Source of the DNA: Anisus vortex
Lineage: Eukaryota; Mollusca; Gastropoda; Planorbidae
DNA: 64,000 nucleotides
NCBI GenBank assembly: GCA_949126835.1
Contig: OX421497.1
Location: 44,539,226-44,603,225 of the forward strand
Direction of reading: 5' to 3'
Shown: piece after piece, positions 37,401 through 52,400 of the stretch
Position numbering within the stretch: the stretch's first letter is position 1
Layout of the letters: every line of letters begins with the position of its first letter
Notes under the pieces: generated by a model
Told to the model about the DNA's origin: nothing
What the model saw: the letters and a program-made list of their open reading frames with translations, nothing else
Databases searched by the model: none
Translations under genes and position numbers: made by a program

Positions 37401-40400
37401 CGCGCACTCTCAAGCATGACGTCAAAAATACCCGCCCTCCTGTGCAACCCCCACCTAGAAGCTAACCCAGGAATAAGGTGTAGGACGTGGCAATGCAAGG
37501 AGAGTGGGCGAAGATTGTATTCTTCAATAAATAAACTTCAGGAAAAAGTCGCCAGAACTTTGCTTCTTTACTGGTTGTTTTAGTTGAATATGATATAATT
37601 AGCTTTCAGCTGAACTCAGCAAAGTTTAGAAATGGAGGTGTTTTTTGTTTAGGGAGATCATGCACGCGTTTAAATTGTATGTTGATGTGAAGGTCCAGCT
37701 GACGCGGACTCTGGGGTCACTCTTTGGGTCAGGGTACAGCGATGGTTGTGCTGAATGTCGGGGTACCATAATATAAATCGCTAACATAGTCAATGGGAGT
37801 TTATATCTGGTCACTGTTAGGCTCTTTGGTTCATTTTGGACTTAATTAAAAAAAAGCGTCCGGGGTAGTGAGGTTTGAGTGCAACTTCACTGAACGGATA
37901 AAGCTTAGATTTAGATATTGCAAGTTGAGAAGCCTATTGGTGTATGGGCACAGCACAGGATCCCTTTACGAAGTTTCTGTGTTCAAATCCTGTGTACAGT
38001 ATTATACATAACCAATCAGTAGTAATCAAGATAAACCTTTATGATAAATATAATCGCATAAAATACAACATACTGGGATATGGGACTATAGGTGTAATAA
38101 ATCACTTAAACATTTTTTTTGTCAACTATGCGTAAGTCAAAACGCACAAAATATGCTAAAGTCAAAACGCACAAAATAAACGTAAGTCAAATTTTACAAA
38201 AATGCATGTCAAAACTTACAAAATATGCGTAAGTCAAAACTTATAAAATATTCGTAAGTCAAAAGTCAAAACTGGTCTAGTGTGTGTTTATGTCTTGACA
38301 CACCGCGAGGATAGATCCAAACCAGATAACAGAATTCTCTGGGATCAACTGTAGGCTAAGCTTTATGATCCAACTGCTTTTACCTGACCCCAGGGACATG
38401 CATTAATTAACTCCCTTGAGACTGGCTATCTTTTTTTTTTGTCTGCTGCACGGGGCGGTTGTTAAAAGAACCAGCTGATTGTCAGTTGGTATTAGTTGGA
38501 CAGATAGTGGACATTTTTAGTAGTCTTTATAACAAATGCAAATACGGGTCGAAGTTTTAATAAATAAATGACTCTTGTTTCTTTTAAATACGAGCAATAT
38601 TAAACACTGAGGGAAACGTGGCCGAGCGGCAGCGCTTTCGGTTGGCGTCCTGGGTTCGAATCCTGGTGAAGGCTAAGGTTTGTTCTCGATATCTTGTAGG
38701 TGTCCCTGAGTCTAACAAGATTACTTGACATTAATTAGGGCAAAATTAAGGCGGCTGGGCATTGTGCTGGCCACAGAATCCCATAGTATGCCGTGGCCAC
38801 AGAAACTTGTTATTAAAATATATAACACAAAATTTTTATATTGAGCTGTATTCAAATATATATGGAGCATAAAATACAACATGAAAATGCCATGATGATG
38901 TCTGAAAGCCCTTTGATCAAAATTCTAAAACTTAACAATATTGAGCGAACACAAAACTAACTTTAAGATTTCAAAAACACAAAACAATGGAGGTCTACCT
39001 GTTTATACAACGTTCAGCGTATTTACAAGAGAATAGAGAGTTCTTCCATTTAATAGCATACGTGAGGGTGGAAAAGAGGGAGGGAGTAGGGGAGTAGAAA
39101 GAGAATTCTTCCATGACGTGACGAACTAAGCAAAAAGTGCGTTCACTTTTCCACTCAAAAGTTTTGATCGAGACTGAAATTAGTGCTGTCAGGAAGCTTA
39201 ACAGGGGGTTGCGGTGTTTTATCTTCAACTTGGGATAGATGCTACACACCAAGAATTGCCGGAAATGTTTACACAACTACCTTAATAGCTCACTATATTG
39301 GCCCGGTATTAGACCAAGATTAAATATTAGGACAAGGTCGGCCCAATATTGGTCCAATATAATGTGCTTTGTGTTGGTGGAAGATTTGCAGGGGAAAAAA
39401 ACAGTTTCATTCGATTGGCTGTAACTTTCTCTTTCTCTTTGTTGAAGAAAACATCAACTGGATTTCAAGATGTCATCGTGATTTCCAATAGATATACAGT
39501 GCGATGTTTACCCGACCAGGTCCTGGTAGAAAGTGACTAAAACAATCAACTCTTTTTTAGAGAGATTGTTAATATGTATAGGGTATATTACATGCTATAA
39601 CTTATACTTTCGCAAAAACTTAAATGTCTTGAGATTAATAAAATGTTACCTCAGCCTCACATTACTGCAGTATAATAATTATATGTGATTTTCTTTCATT
39701 GCAAAGTAGCCAATAGCCAATAAAACTATGCCCTAATACAACGCCGTGTTTGCCCCTATACAGTCACATTTTTTCCCTACACAATCAAAGTTGGCCATAT
39801 ACACAATCTAACTTTGTCTCTACACAATCTTACTTTGTCTCTACACAATCTTACTTTGTCTCTACACAATCTTACTTTGTCTCTACACAATCTTACTTTG
39901 TCTCTACACAATCTTACTTTGTCTCTACACAATCTTACTTTGTCTCTACACAATCTTACTTTGTCTCTACACAATCTTACTTTGTCTCTACACAATCTTA
40001 CTTTGTCTCCACACTACAAAAGGTGAGATTATGCATCCTTACAGGCAGGTAAAAACTTTCATTTTTCTGGAATCTTCAAGGCAAAGAAGATTTGTAGATC
40101 AAAGATAATTCTAAAGACCTTCAAACGAAGTCTATTCATTCGGAGACTTTGAAAGACACTTATTTTCAAGTGCTCTCCGAGTTCGTCTCTGGCCTAAGAA
40201 GCAGAAGCACTTATCTACCGCTATCTTATCTATACACAGCGAAACCAATATGTATACGTATAGGGACGAATAATATGTTTAGATTGTTCGTTTCAAAAAC
40301 TCTGGATACGTTTGTCTTGTGGCATAGATCATAGATATAAACCAGATGCATACACATTCATAAGTGAAAAAAAAAAACAAGAAAAGAAAACAAAGACTTC

Positions 40401-43400
40401 CATTTAGATGTGAAATCTTGATGTAAAGAGTTTCAGGACAATAAGAGGCAGCAAAACATTGAGCAATTTTTGTATTTAAGTTTAAATATAAGATAACGTT
40501 TGACATGTAGAGATGAACTTTTCCACAATGGATTTTTTTTTCTTTCAGGAACCATCCATTGATTGACAAGTCTCACAAGACTACAAGTTGTTTTTGTTTT
40601 TTTTACTTTCATACCTTTCTTTGAGTGTTTAAGGAAAAATAAGTAAAGAAAGAGGGAGAGATAATAATAATAATGACATTTGTATAGCGCTGTCAACAAA
40701 CATAAAGTAAGCTCAGAGCGCATTTAACATAACAACTAAGAACACGGATACAATCTATAGGCCAAGAGATAAAAAACTAAATGATGATTCAAAACTTTAC
40801 AAACATGGAACAAATCAAACAACCAAAACAAAATAACTGACCTAACATATAAGTAAGACAGTAGGGCTCAAAGCATGTTACCTAAGATAATTATTGAAAT
40901 AATGAGTTTTTAAGTTCTTCTTGAAGGAATCAATGGAGATAAAGACCAAGAAAGACCGACAAAGAGAGAGAGAGAGAGAGAGAGAGAGATAGGAGGCAGA
41001 AAGAAGGAAAGAAAGGTAGATACAAAAGTGTTGTTATTTGTTTGAACAATTAAGAAAGTTGGTTTGTCCTACGGAGCAAGCAAATCCACTAGCTTTCAGT
41101 TCTTGGTAACCCCCTTCAAGACCTCATGGAATGAAAATAAACACTGGCAGTAATCGAACTGTGGGTCCTGGTGCGTCAAAGTTAAAACATCAAACAGCAT
41201 CAGGTTGGGTGATCTTTCATTAGGCACGGGTGGAAGGGAAAGCGAAGACCGTTCCACGTGCAGATTTAACAATATATAATATGTCTATTTTCATCAACAC
41301 ATGCAAGGGAGAGCAGTAGAGATAAAATCCATCGGAACATTTAATGTTGAAAAAATCTTTTTGTAACAAATACTTTTTTTTATTTTAATTCATAGAAATG
41401 TAGATAATTGCATATATGTTTTAATATACTTAATTTGAATTAATCTATCATAATGGTATTTTTACAATCTTTGTAAACAAATAGTTTCACTTATATCGTT
41501 CTTGAAATTTATAAAAGTAAAAATACTATCTCATAGTTCAAGAACAATAACTCCCTAGTGTTTTCTGTAGTTATATTATTTATTGAATATCAATTAGAAG
41601 GATTTTTTTGTGTAAATTTATCTACTAAGTCTACTATTATTTAAAAACATTATGAAATGAAATTTTGACAATCTAATTTTTCTACTGAAAAAAGGCGTAC
41701 AACTGAATCATATTTTACATACTTAGCCTATCAATATCATCTTTTACTTGTCAATGCTTATAAATAAACCAGCCATTTTACTTGGCTATGTTTATTTTAC
41801 GAATCCGTAAACTCGTTTGGCATTCGAGTTAACCGGGCAGATGTCATCTAGCTTTAAACAAACGCACTCAATGAAGGTCAGAGGTCAACAATGGCTTCAA
41901 GCGAATCATATAAAAAAAAAGGGAAAGCCACAATAAAGCAAATCTGAATGATTTCTGGTCCAGAATTTCCGGGTAAGGGGAAACAAGCATGGCTAAGCAA
42001 ATATCCCAACTTCTCTCAACTTGTCTCCCTTCATACTTAGCCTTCTCCCCCCAGCACCCTCCTCCCTTTACCCCAGTAAATGGACGAAGAGTAGAAGGAG
42101 ATTTTTTTTTTTTGTAAAGGGTGAAAAGGCATTAATCTTTTGATGTGAGTTTTCGTTAATGGTGGCCGTTAGCTGAGTACAGCAGGTGTGAATTATCTCC
42201 CTTCAGTCAAACTAGGAGCAGACGGCCTCCAGTGTATATCACAGTTCATTAATGGTTTACGTGCAACAGCGCTGGGATTGTAAAACAATGGCAGGCAGTG
42301 GCTAAATTTAGAACACAGGATTTACCTCCATACATCAGGAGGGAGGGGGGCGGGAAGGCGGAAATGACCTAATTACAAGCCAAACAGCATTTACAAACAG
42401 CACAGAGATTTAGTTTTATTGTTGAGAAGATTTCAAAAGATGTGACCTGTACAGATTATGATAAGTGAGAAGAATAAAATGTAAGAACTAATCAGAAGAC
42501 AGGTAAAGATGGATGGTTGCTACCACATTGGATGTGATGAAATATATTCTTTGGTTGGAACAAAATCTTGAAATAGTTTCTTTGGTAATCAGAAAAAAAT
42601 ATATATTTGGAAATCAAGAAGAGTAAATTCTGTGGTAATCGTAAAATACCCTCTTTGGTAATCACAAAATAGCTTTTTATTTTGCGAATCACAGAGTATC
42701 TTTGTTGGCAAATAAAGCAATGGCACCAATTCTGGATTGGGGCAACTTTCTTTATTCCAAATATAATATGTTCTTGCCTTTTAGGTTAGGTAATAGAATG
42801 GGAAGGTGTCTTGTTAGGCACAGTGGGCAATAGGCAAATATAGCTGCCCATTATGGCACTACACAAGTATAGCTGCCAACATGGCTGTACACAAATAAAG
42901 CTCATACCAATATGGCTTTTCTGAAATATTGCTTCAAATTTAAGGGAGCTATCAGGATTCAATATCTCTATATAAAAAAAGTATACTCCCAAAGGAGAGA
43001 ACAGTCATTGCCAGTAGGCCTGTAGTTCAAAATTAGCAGATTTTCTGTCATCATAAATTGACAAGTTTAGTTTCAAAAGCAAATTTGTAAATGTAATATT
43101 CTGCAATGTTTGGAAATTGACCTACAGTTTGAAAAAAAATGTTATAAATGCTGGGAGAAATCAATGTTAACAAAAACTTTCTCAGCTTAATAACAAATGT
43201 AAAAGTATATATGGTATACACGTCTTCCCACATCAAACTCTCAAGTCACAAGACTTATAGGGAACCTTTTTGTTTCAACTGAGGATTATAATCCGTTTCC
43301 TGGCACTTTCTATAGTGGAAAAAGGGTTTCTGTGCTAATGGTTTGAAAATTATCTCCCTTAACAAAATTGAAAAAGTAATGAAGTTCTGAGCAGAAGACA

Positions 43401-46400
43401 GAAAAATGAAATGAGACTAACCTCCCTTTCCAGTGTTTCCAATTCTGTTGTTATCTGAACCTTTTCATCTTGAAAGACTTTGCTTTCAGGCAAAAGTTCA
43501 GAAATTGCCAATTTTTTGGTCTCTGTATCTCTCTGAATTGCCAGCCAACGAATCTATGTAAAGGAAAAGTTATAAGTAAATCATTTTTGTATATACATAT
43601 ATTATTGTCATTTTTTTAAACTAATGGACACACAATATTAATTCTTCAATGCACTACATGCATTGAAACATACATATTGAAATGTACCAGTATATTTACA
43701 AACAAAGGTTGTACATGTTTTCTAATTAAAACATAAATTCTTTTTTTTAACAGTTTTTTTTTATCTAATTAAATCTGTCACAATGCTTGGATAAACATAG
43801 GTACAAAAAATCTTTCCTTATACCATATGCAAGAACAAATGCATATAAGAACTCTTATGGCATCCAAGCATGGAATGAGTTGCCTGAACAAACCAGGAAA
43901 ACCAGTAACTTATTTAAAACGCTAATAAAAAATGCAAGACTATGGATGGGCGTAGGACACAATAATCTTTTTATATAGAAGGAGCATCTTTTAATATATA
44001 ACATAAGATTCAATTGATGTTTAATTTGACTATTGCTGGGTATATATAATTGTAAGAATTGCTTACCTTGAGTTCCTGTAGTTTATTACTAACTCTGGCA
44101 TGGGTCACTGGATCTCGACTGATTTCTGCAGCAATCAAGAGTCTCTCCCCCTGAGTCATCACCTCTTGAAAGGTTGACATCAATTCATCCCTTTTGACTT
44201 CCAATTTCTTAAAACAAATGGTAACAAAAACAAACAATGCTTCACATGTTTATAACATCATTAGTTTATAACATCATCAGTTTATAACATCATCAGTTTT
44301 CTTTGAGAAACAGAAAAAATAATAATTTAAAAAAACATTTTGAAATTTAAAATCATCAGTTTATAACATCATCAGTTTATAACAAACATCAGTTTTCTTT
44401 AAGAAACAGAAAAAATAATAATTTAAAAAAAATTTAAAAATGTAAGGTTTTGGAAAAGCACATTAAAAATTTAAAACATTTTTTTAACTTTTTTTTGTTC
44501 TAAAGTTTTGATGACTGAATTCAAAGAATGCAATAATCTTCTGTATAATAATCTCTAACATTTAAGAAAAGATAAGACACATAAGACAAGAAATAGAAAT
44601 GTTACCTCCAGTATGTCACCGAGTCCTTTAGTATAATCCTCCACAGTCACATGACCTCCCGTGGCCACCTTCGACTCAAAATCATCCATCTGTTTATTTA
44701 AATCATCGTAAGCCTTGTTGAACTCATCGCTGCCTTCCACTTTAGGCCTGGTTGGACTTCCTGGTGTTGTGAAGCTAAGGTTCCTGGCCTCTAGGACAGT
44801 CGGACTTTCAGGTGGAACACTGGCTTGTCTTTCCTGGAACAAACCCATTAATTAAGCCTTTAAGTAAATGTACTGTGCTTAAAATAGAATTAGGACATTG
44901 GGAATCCCCAGTATGTCTATTTATACTTTATCTATTTCTAAATAACTCTAACAGGATTGTTTTATTAGATAGAAGTTACACTTTTTACACAGATTTTTGT
45001 CCACAATGTGAATTATTAAAAGAATAATAGTTAACATCGATTGTCTAAAACAGTAGCCCAAGTGGCTGATGTAATAGGGCAACTGGAAGGTGTATAGTGC
45101 AGAGGTGTTCATCCCAAAGACTTACCCTGATCCTTACAGCTAGCTCCTCCCACCTTTGATTGATGTGTGTCAACTCTGGTTCAACCATACGGTTATAGCT
45201 GTCACTTTTGCTCATCAATTCAATGGCATGGTCCCTGATCTCATCCACCTGACTTCTCAGGTCATTCATTTGTTTCTGCATTGTCTGCAATTATACAATT
45301 TGGTATCATTAACTCAAACAGTAAAAATCCACTTGGCACTACAATTTGTCTTTAGATTGTAAAAACATTTCAACTAAATTTCAGCATCCATGTATAATAA
45401 TAAAAGTTACACAATTAATTTCTCTTCAGTGTTTACTGATCATTGGAATTAGGTTTTTAACAGTCCTTTAAAATATTTCTTACATTCTACCTATAAGGTT
45501 TTTAACAGTCCTTTATAAAATCTCTTACATCCTACCTACAATGAAACTTTAATGTCTATATGACTTTAATTTGTAAATAAACAATGCATCATTTAAACAA
45601 CATAAAGGTGAATGAAAGTGTTTTTTTTTTACTTTAATGGTTTCTCTGTGGGGTGTCAGTCGTTGCTGTTGTTCTGAGAGACGACTATGTGAGCCAACTA
45701 TAGTCTCAGTTCTACCCAGCCATTCTTTAATCTTCAGTATCTTCAGCTGGAACTCCACAAACTGGGTTTCCATATTGGCTATGTCTTCCTGGTGAAACAC
45801 AAACATACAAACACACTATTAGGTCAACAGTCAAATCTCTCTATACTTTTTTTTTCTGAAATGCTTCTATGTAATTCTAGACACATAATTCACATATTAA
45901 CTCATGTTCGCTGATCAATTCTTTTATACAATTAACATTTCATGCAGGTAAATCTATTTAACTAACTTCTTATATATTATAGACGCTCCTTCTATAAAGA
46001 ATATTATTGCGTCCACTAACCATTTGATTATTTAACAACTCACTGACCGTAAAGTACACAAACTTTCCCAAACCTAAACAAACAAGTCAGTTTTTCCCAA
46101 ACTTTCCCAAGCTTGAAAAAAAATCTATAATTATTTTCCTAAAGTTTCCCAAACTTTTAATAGCCAAGTTAGTTTTTACCAAACTGTATGAACCATGAAT
46201 AAGGGCATCCAGTAATCTATATAAAAAAAAATTCAACTTATCCTAATTCAAGACTACACTAAAAAAAGAGATAAGATTAACTAACTCCCTGTTTGGTAAA
46301 ATTGTCTGTAACACAAGTTAATAGTTAATATTTTTCTATTTGCATCAAGGATATCTGAAAATAATAATCTACCCTGATGAGACTAACTTTTCAAATAATT

Positions 46401-49400
46401 CACTCAAAAGATTATATAATATGACTGGACTAACATCAATTAAAAACAAAAAATGCCATTACTAACCTGAATCTCATTTTTTCTTCTGTTGAGTCTGTGA
46501 GACAAGTCCTTTAGTTCCTGGGCAGCTTTGTTAGCTTGACTTCTTGTATCTGACACATCCACCTCTTCAGACAGATCTTGCAGTTGATGAATCAAGTCTT
46601 GGATGGATTCTAGCACAGGTTCCTTCTGCAAGACTTCTTCTTCCAAGGCCTGGACAAATTAGATGCAAGTTTTAAATAGTTTTAACAAAGTTTTCCTGTG
46701 ATCATAAATTTTTAGAAACCTCTATTTTCTATTTTAAAAAAAAGAGTTTTCCCATTATTTAAAAACAAGTTTGTTAGATTTGTTTTAAATAATGGACGTC
46801 AAGTGACTTGACCTCTATAATAAACTGACCACTATTAAATGTAGTTCTTCTTCCAGGTTTTTCTTTGTGCTCTCTTCTTTCTCATCTAGCTTTTGATTGC
46901 TGGAGGTGATCAAATCATTCACAGAGGAGAGTTCTTTCCTTAATTTCTTGGTCAGTTTTAGGGCTTTCTCTAAATCTGCTTTGCTTTGCTTAATCTGAAG
47001 GAGGGTGAAAAATGCGTATTTTAATTCAGCGTCAACTATTGTCAAGAAATAGATTAATTAATGGTATTAACAAAAATTATATTTAAGTGATGGAATGTGT
47101 TAAAATTTCAAACATACCAGAATTGAAATATTAAAAATGATTAAAGAAATATCCAACCTGATGTAAAAAATAATAATTTAGAAATCAATCTTTGTGGCTG
47201 ATTCTTATTGTTTCGATAATCAATGCTTAATATTTTCCTTTTGTAAAGGATTTTCCCATAATATTATCCATGATGATTTACTTATTGCTATTTTCCATTT
47301 CCTTTTGTAATTATGAACTTTGAAAAGATGAATGTAATAGGAAAAAGTTTAAAAGTAAAAAATGTGTTATTTTTCTTGCAGGAGACAACAATGCATAAAA
47401 ACACAACATTTCTTTAGTTCTAACAGAAGGCAATAAAAGAGTTTTAGATGGTTATGCCTTATGATTTGTTAGGACTTGTAATGTGTTAGGTTTTAGAATG
47501 TGTTCCAGTGAAAGGCTCTATCAAGCTGGTTAACATTGTTTCCATTCAGTGATTAAAACAATAACCCATGTAGTAGTAAACATGACATGCAAGGTGCATT
47601 GATTAAATCACACACATCCAGTTCTAATACATAAGGAAATGATAAATTACTGGACAACTCACACATTAAACACTACATGAAAGATAAAATTAACAAAAAC
47701 CTAGACACACTATAAAATGATTTAGTTTGCGACATTCTTTTTTTCTTAAAGATTACAATATAATTCCTAAGGTCAAATGTCAAAGATTCTATATTGTTTC
47801 TAATAAATTGTGACTCCTATATAAAAAAAAATCCTCATTTTTTCATTCCTTTTTTTTACTTATTTCTTTACTTTGAACAAGATATGTTGACACGAATGTT
47901 TAAAGATTTTTATTTAACATGGAATATTAAATGCTTTGCCTTTTTTTTCAAATGAGAAATGTTACAAATCTTACTTTAAAAAAAAAACAGATAATTAGCA
48001 AATAGTTTTTAAAAGTTTTTTTTTTAAATTAGGAAAAATGAAAAACTACATTCTATGATTATAAAGTTTAGACTCATGCAAAAACATATCAAACTGATAT
48101 TAAATAGTTGAATAGACACCCAACATATAATGTTGAAATCACACAAATAGAGAGATGCAACAGAAAGGTAAGGTACAACAACAAATGATGAAGTAAAGAA
48201 CAACAACAACTGATTTAGGGTTCTAATTTCATGTCCTTTAAAAACCAACTGCACTCGTGTGTGTTTTTTATGCTTGACCAGTACCTGGGCCCCCAGCTCG
48301 TTGTACAGCTGCTTGATAGCGTCCAGCTGTTTGCTCAAGGAGTCGGGAAAGTCCACCTGCCTCCGCTCGACAATCAGGCGCCCCGTTTTCAAAACGGCTT
48401 CCACCTCTGGCTTTAGCTCGCTCATAGTTTTGTAGAATTTCTGACATAGTTCAAAAAGGTAGGAGAATAAGCAAGGCAAAAGTGAGAACAGAGACAACAT
48501 TTGTTCAATGATGCATCTTGATAAAAATAAATAGGATGTTTGGGGTATGATGGGAAGGAAATATTAATATATATGGGAACTATGAGATCGTTTAAGAATA
48601 TGTAACATTCAACGTATGATTAGTAACATAGTAATATAATTTGATAAGTTTATTATCTATGCTTTTCAATATTAAAATAGAAAATCATAAATGCAAATTT
48701 AGTAGTGCTATTAGAATTATCTTTCTTTTTAATGTGGCGTTTGGGCAAGGAATAGGTTGCCTGAACAAGTCAATAAAACTCAGGTCTAGTCTTAAACCCT
48801 AGGTGAGTGTAGCTCATAATAATTTTCCCTAGAAAAAATAAACATCTGTAATTCATAAGCTGTACAAAAAGATACAATTCTTTTCAAGTATTTTGCAAAA
48901 TAAATGTAATTTTATATTCATTATTTCAGAATCATTATTCAACAGATAAATTAATTTCCCAATTTTCTTTTCATCGTTAGCCAACCAAAAATCTCACAAT
49001 TCCTTTAGCTAAGCAACAACTACTGGCAATATATTTGGAACAAACAAAATCAAATGAGCTCTATAGCTTTAGTTTAACATATAAGGGTTAATATTGGTCA
49101 GTGGTTATCTTAGCAGTAGCAGCAATAATACAGTTATATAGATAAATAAATAAATAAACTGTATAGATTAGTTCTTGACCGCACACCACCAATGAGTTGA
49201 GTATAATCCACAATCCACACATATACAATCTTAAACTTAGATACAACTTTCGTTTGGGAACATTCGGATAACGTCAACTTGTAACTATTCAGACTTTTTT
49301 GGGGGGGGGGGGGGGTATTTTCTTCTAGGGAGATGTCAAAATATATTTTAAAAAAAGACAGTTGTAGATAGGAGAGTTTACAGTATTCTTGAGTTTACAA

Positions 49401-52400
49401 AGTTTGAATGAAATGAACCAATAATATAATAGAAATCATGGTGTTGCTTATATAAAGTTGTGTGCTGTAGACAGCTGTGACATCATGCATTGGTGAAGAA
49501 ATGGAAACATGCAACATTCACATAGTATTGGTCATTAGAACCCACACAGATTTATTGAAGACTTGGGAGGCAGACAGTGGTTGGATAGAATATATTCTAA
49601 AAAGATCACAATTAAGGTGGGACTGAAACAAATTTCTTTTATATTTTGTGGAAAACCGTGAATGAAATTAATTCAACATGCTAACTCTGCACATTTTTCA
49701 ACTGCATAAAAAGCCTAAAATTTCAATTTAAAAAAAGCAATTAAAAAGTCTTTGTTAACCACAAAATGATGATTTAGATGTTGAAAAAAAAAGTATTTTT
49801 CTTTACTATAAGAAAAAATTCTTAAAAGAACTAAAAAGGTTGCTATAAAAAACACACATTAAAAAGCAAAAAAAAAAATTGAACAAAGATACTGAACACT
49901 ATAGAAAATGATATCAATGTGTTTTTCTTAAAGGAAACATTGTGCATACACCATATAGAGCTGGATCTATACCAATGACCACAAAAGCTAAAATAAAGAA
50001 ATAGTTTGTGTAAGGCAGGATGTGTTACCATGCAGTTATCATGTCTTTCTTGAAGGGCCTCCTGGTCATCACTGGGCACTTCTAGAAGATGGACGGTTCC
50101 CTGGATGGTGCCCAGCTCACGCCATACATGGGTCATCTTGGGCTCAAAGTCTGCTGGCCGCTCAAACTTGCGAAATTTGACCATGACATCGTCAAAATGT
50201 TTCTGCAAAATAAGAGTTGGGAACATTTGATAAACCCAAATGAAACCAAAACATTACAAGAAAAACTTTCAATATTCAGATGAACAACTATAGTAAAGTT
50301 CAAAGGTTAAAACAAGTGCCCAAACATTGTTGAACTAGAACAAGACAGAATGGAAACAATAAAATAATGAGGTAACCTTGAGGAGTTGAGTCTGTTTCTC
50401 TAATCGACTGGATGCTTCGATTTTCCCCTGTTCCTTATATTCCACTACACTGCGCTCCAGTTCTTCAAGAAGTTCTTCCTGCTGTTTGAACTCTAGTTGA
50501 AGTGTCTGGAAGATGAAACATTTGTACATCCATTAAACACAATATTTTGTATGCACGACTCCTTTACAAATACTAATGCCTAAGTAGAAAGATACCAAAA
50601 TGGCAACGTAAGCTTCCAGCAATGGGCAAAATGAGAGAACTAGCTTTCTGAGACTGGAAAATGATCAAGTGATAGTTTTAAATCACATCATTCAAATCAG
50701 ATAACATGTATTTTATGGAGACAATGAATGATAACATTTAACCCTGTTATATAAAAGTGTATTAGGCTTTTTGCATTCTCTGATAAATATAAACCCTTTG
50801 TCTACCAGGGACATCACATCAACATCATAGGTTCCATATACATAACTACTAAAGATGTCGCATTTACGTCATAAAATGTAAAGAAATGGTAACATTATGT
50901 AAAATAAGCAAATATTTTAATTTAAAAAAAAAAACTGTGTTAAAGGGTCAAGAGCCATTAGAGAATCCTTAAATCATCTCCATTTCCATTAATGCCTCAT
51001 TAATCAACTGTTTTTTCTTTTAGTGTTTAACATATTGTTCATTTATGCTGTAAGACAAAAAATCTGTGTTCAAGTCAAATTTAAGTTTGGATAAATGAAA
51101 GACCTTTTTTCTTATGTTTCTCACCTCATGTTCCTGTGGAACATCCCCAGCCAACATATCAGCATCAAGTCTGTTCTGTAGTACCTGGGAGACTTCCACC
51201 ATCCACTGAGACATCTCCAGCATGTGCCTCTCTATGGTTTGTGCCCTCTGGATAGACTTCTCCAGACGCTGAATTTTGTTTCTAGCCTGGTGCAGAGAAA
51301 TGGAATAATGTCATACTTCACAACATATACCATTGTTCAACTGATTCTGGGATTAATTCATCTTTCAACTATATAATATCATTGTTCAACTAGTTCTAGG
51401 ATAAAGTCATTCTTAAAAAACATAATACCCTTGTCATTGTTAAATAATTCTGGGATAAATTCATCTTTCAACATTATAAAAACCATTGTTCAACTACTTC
51501 TGGGATAAATTAATCTTTTAAACAATTTAAAACCATTGTTCAACTAATTCTGGGATAAATTAATCTTTTAAACAATTTAAAACCATTGTTCAACTAATTC
51601 TGGGATAAATTAATCTTTTAAACAATTTAAAACCATTGTTCAACTAATTCTGGGATAAATTAATCTTTTAAACAATTTAAAACCATTGTTCAACTAATTC
51701 TGACATAAATTCACCCTTTAATATTATTATAATTTTGGAACCATTTTTTTTCTTCTAAGGCTTTGTGCTTCTAAGTGTGCATGTCATTAAAATCATCTTG
51801 GACAACACCTCAGTCACATTTATATTGTAAAGTTGTATTACTTTATTGATGTCAGTTTTTTGTTTCAATACATTTATTCAAATCATCTTTCTAAATAGAT
51901 TTGCATTGCTAATGACAAGTCTGTATTCCCTAGAAGTCACAAGTGGAGACACACTTAAAAACTGAGCTAGACTTATATGCATCAGTTAAGCTAAATAGAT
52001 CACTACACCAGGGTTGTATGTTCATCATGGTGACCTACATTAGCAGATCATTGGTCAATAACTTACATCACTTTCTAGCTTTTCGTATTTCTTCAGAAAC
52101 TCTTCCTGGTCTTTTCTGACTGTGTCCACCATTATGGAATTATCAATCAGATGATTGGCCAGATCTTGAATGTGTCGTTTGTTCTCTGTAGAATGATTGG
52201 CCAGGAACGTTTCAACATCCTAAGAAGATTTGTAAAAACAAACAGCAATATTATTTCTCAACTTTTCATTTTCTTCACAAACTTCATATATTCTGTTTTT
52301 GTGTTTCATACTCTCTATTTCACTATCTTTATAAAAGAAATGAACTTACATTGAGTTCTTCTGAAATGTCTTCAGCATCAGAGCTGGTTGCCGATGATCT

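Noticed and set aside
38610..38670. A tRNA gene (A and B boxes)
   Set aside because: There is no acceptor-stem pairing or anticodon arm, and the sequence is the head of a 200-bp repeat with copies elsewhere in the window: a SINE.
39750..40052. Repeat frames over the 21-bp array
   Set aside because: The period is a multiple of three, so open frames are expected; no other evidence of coding.
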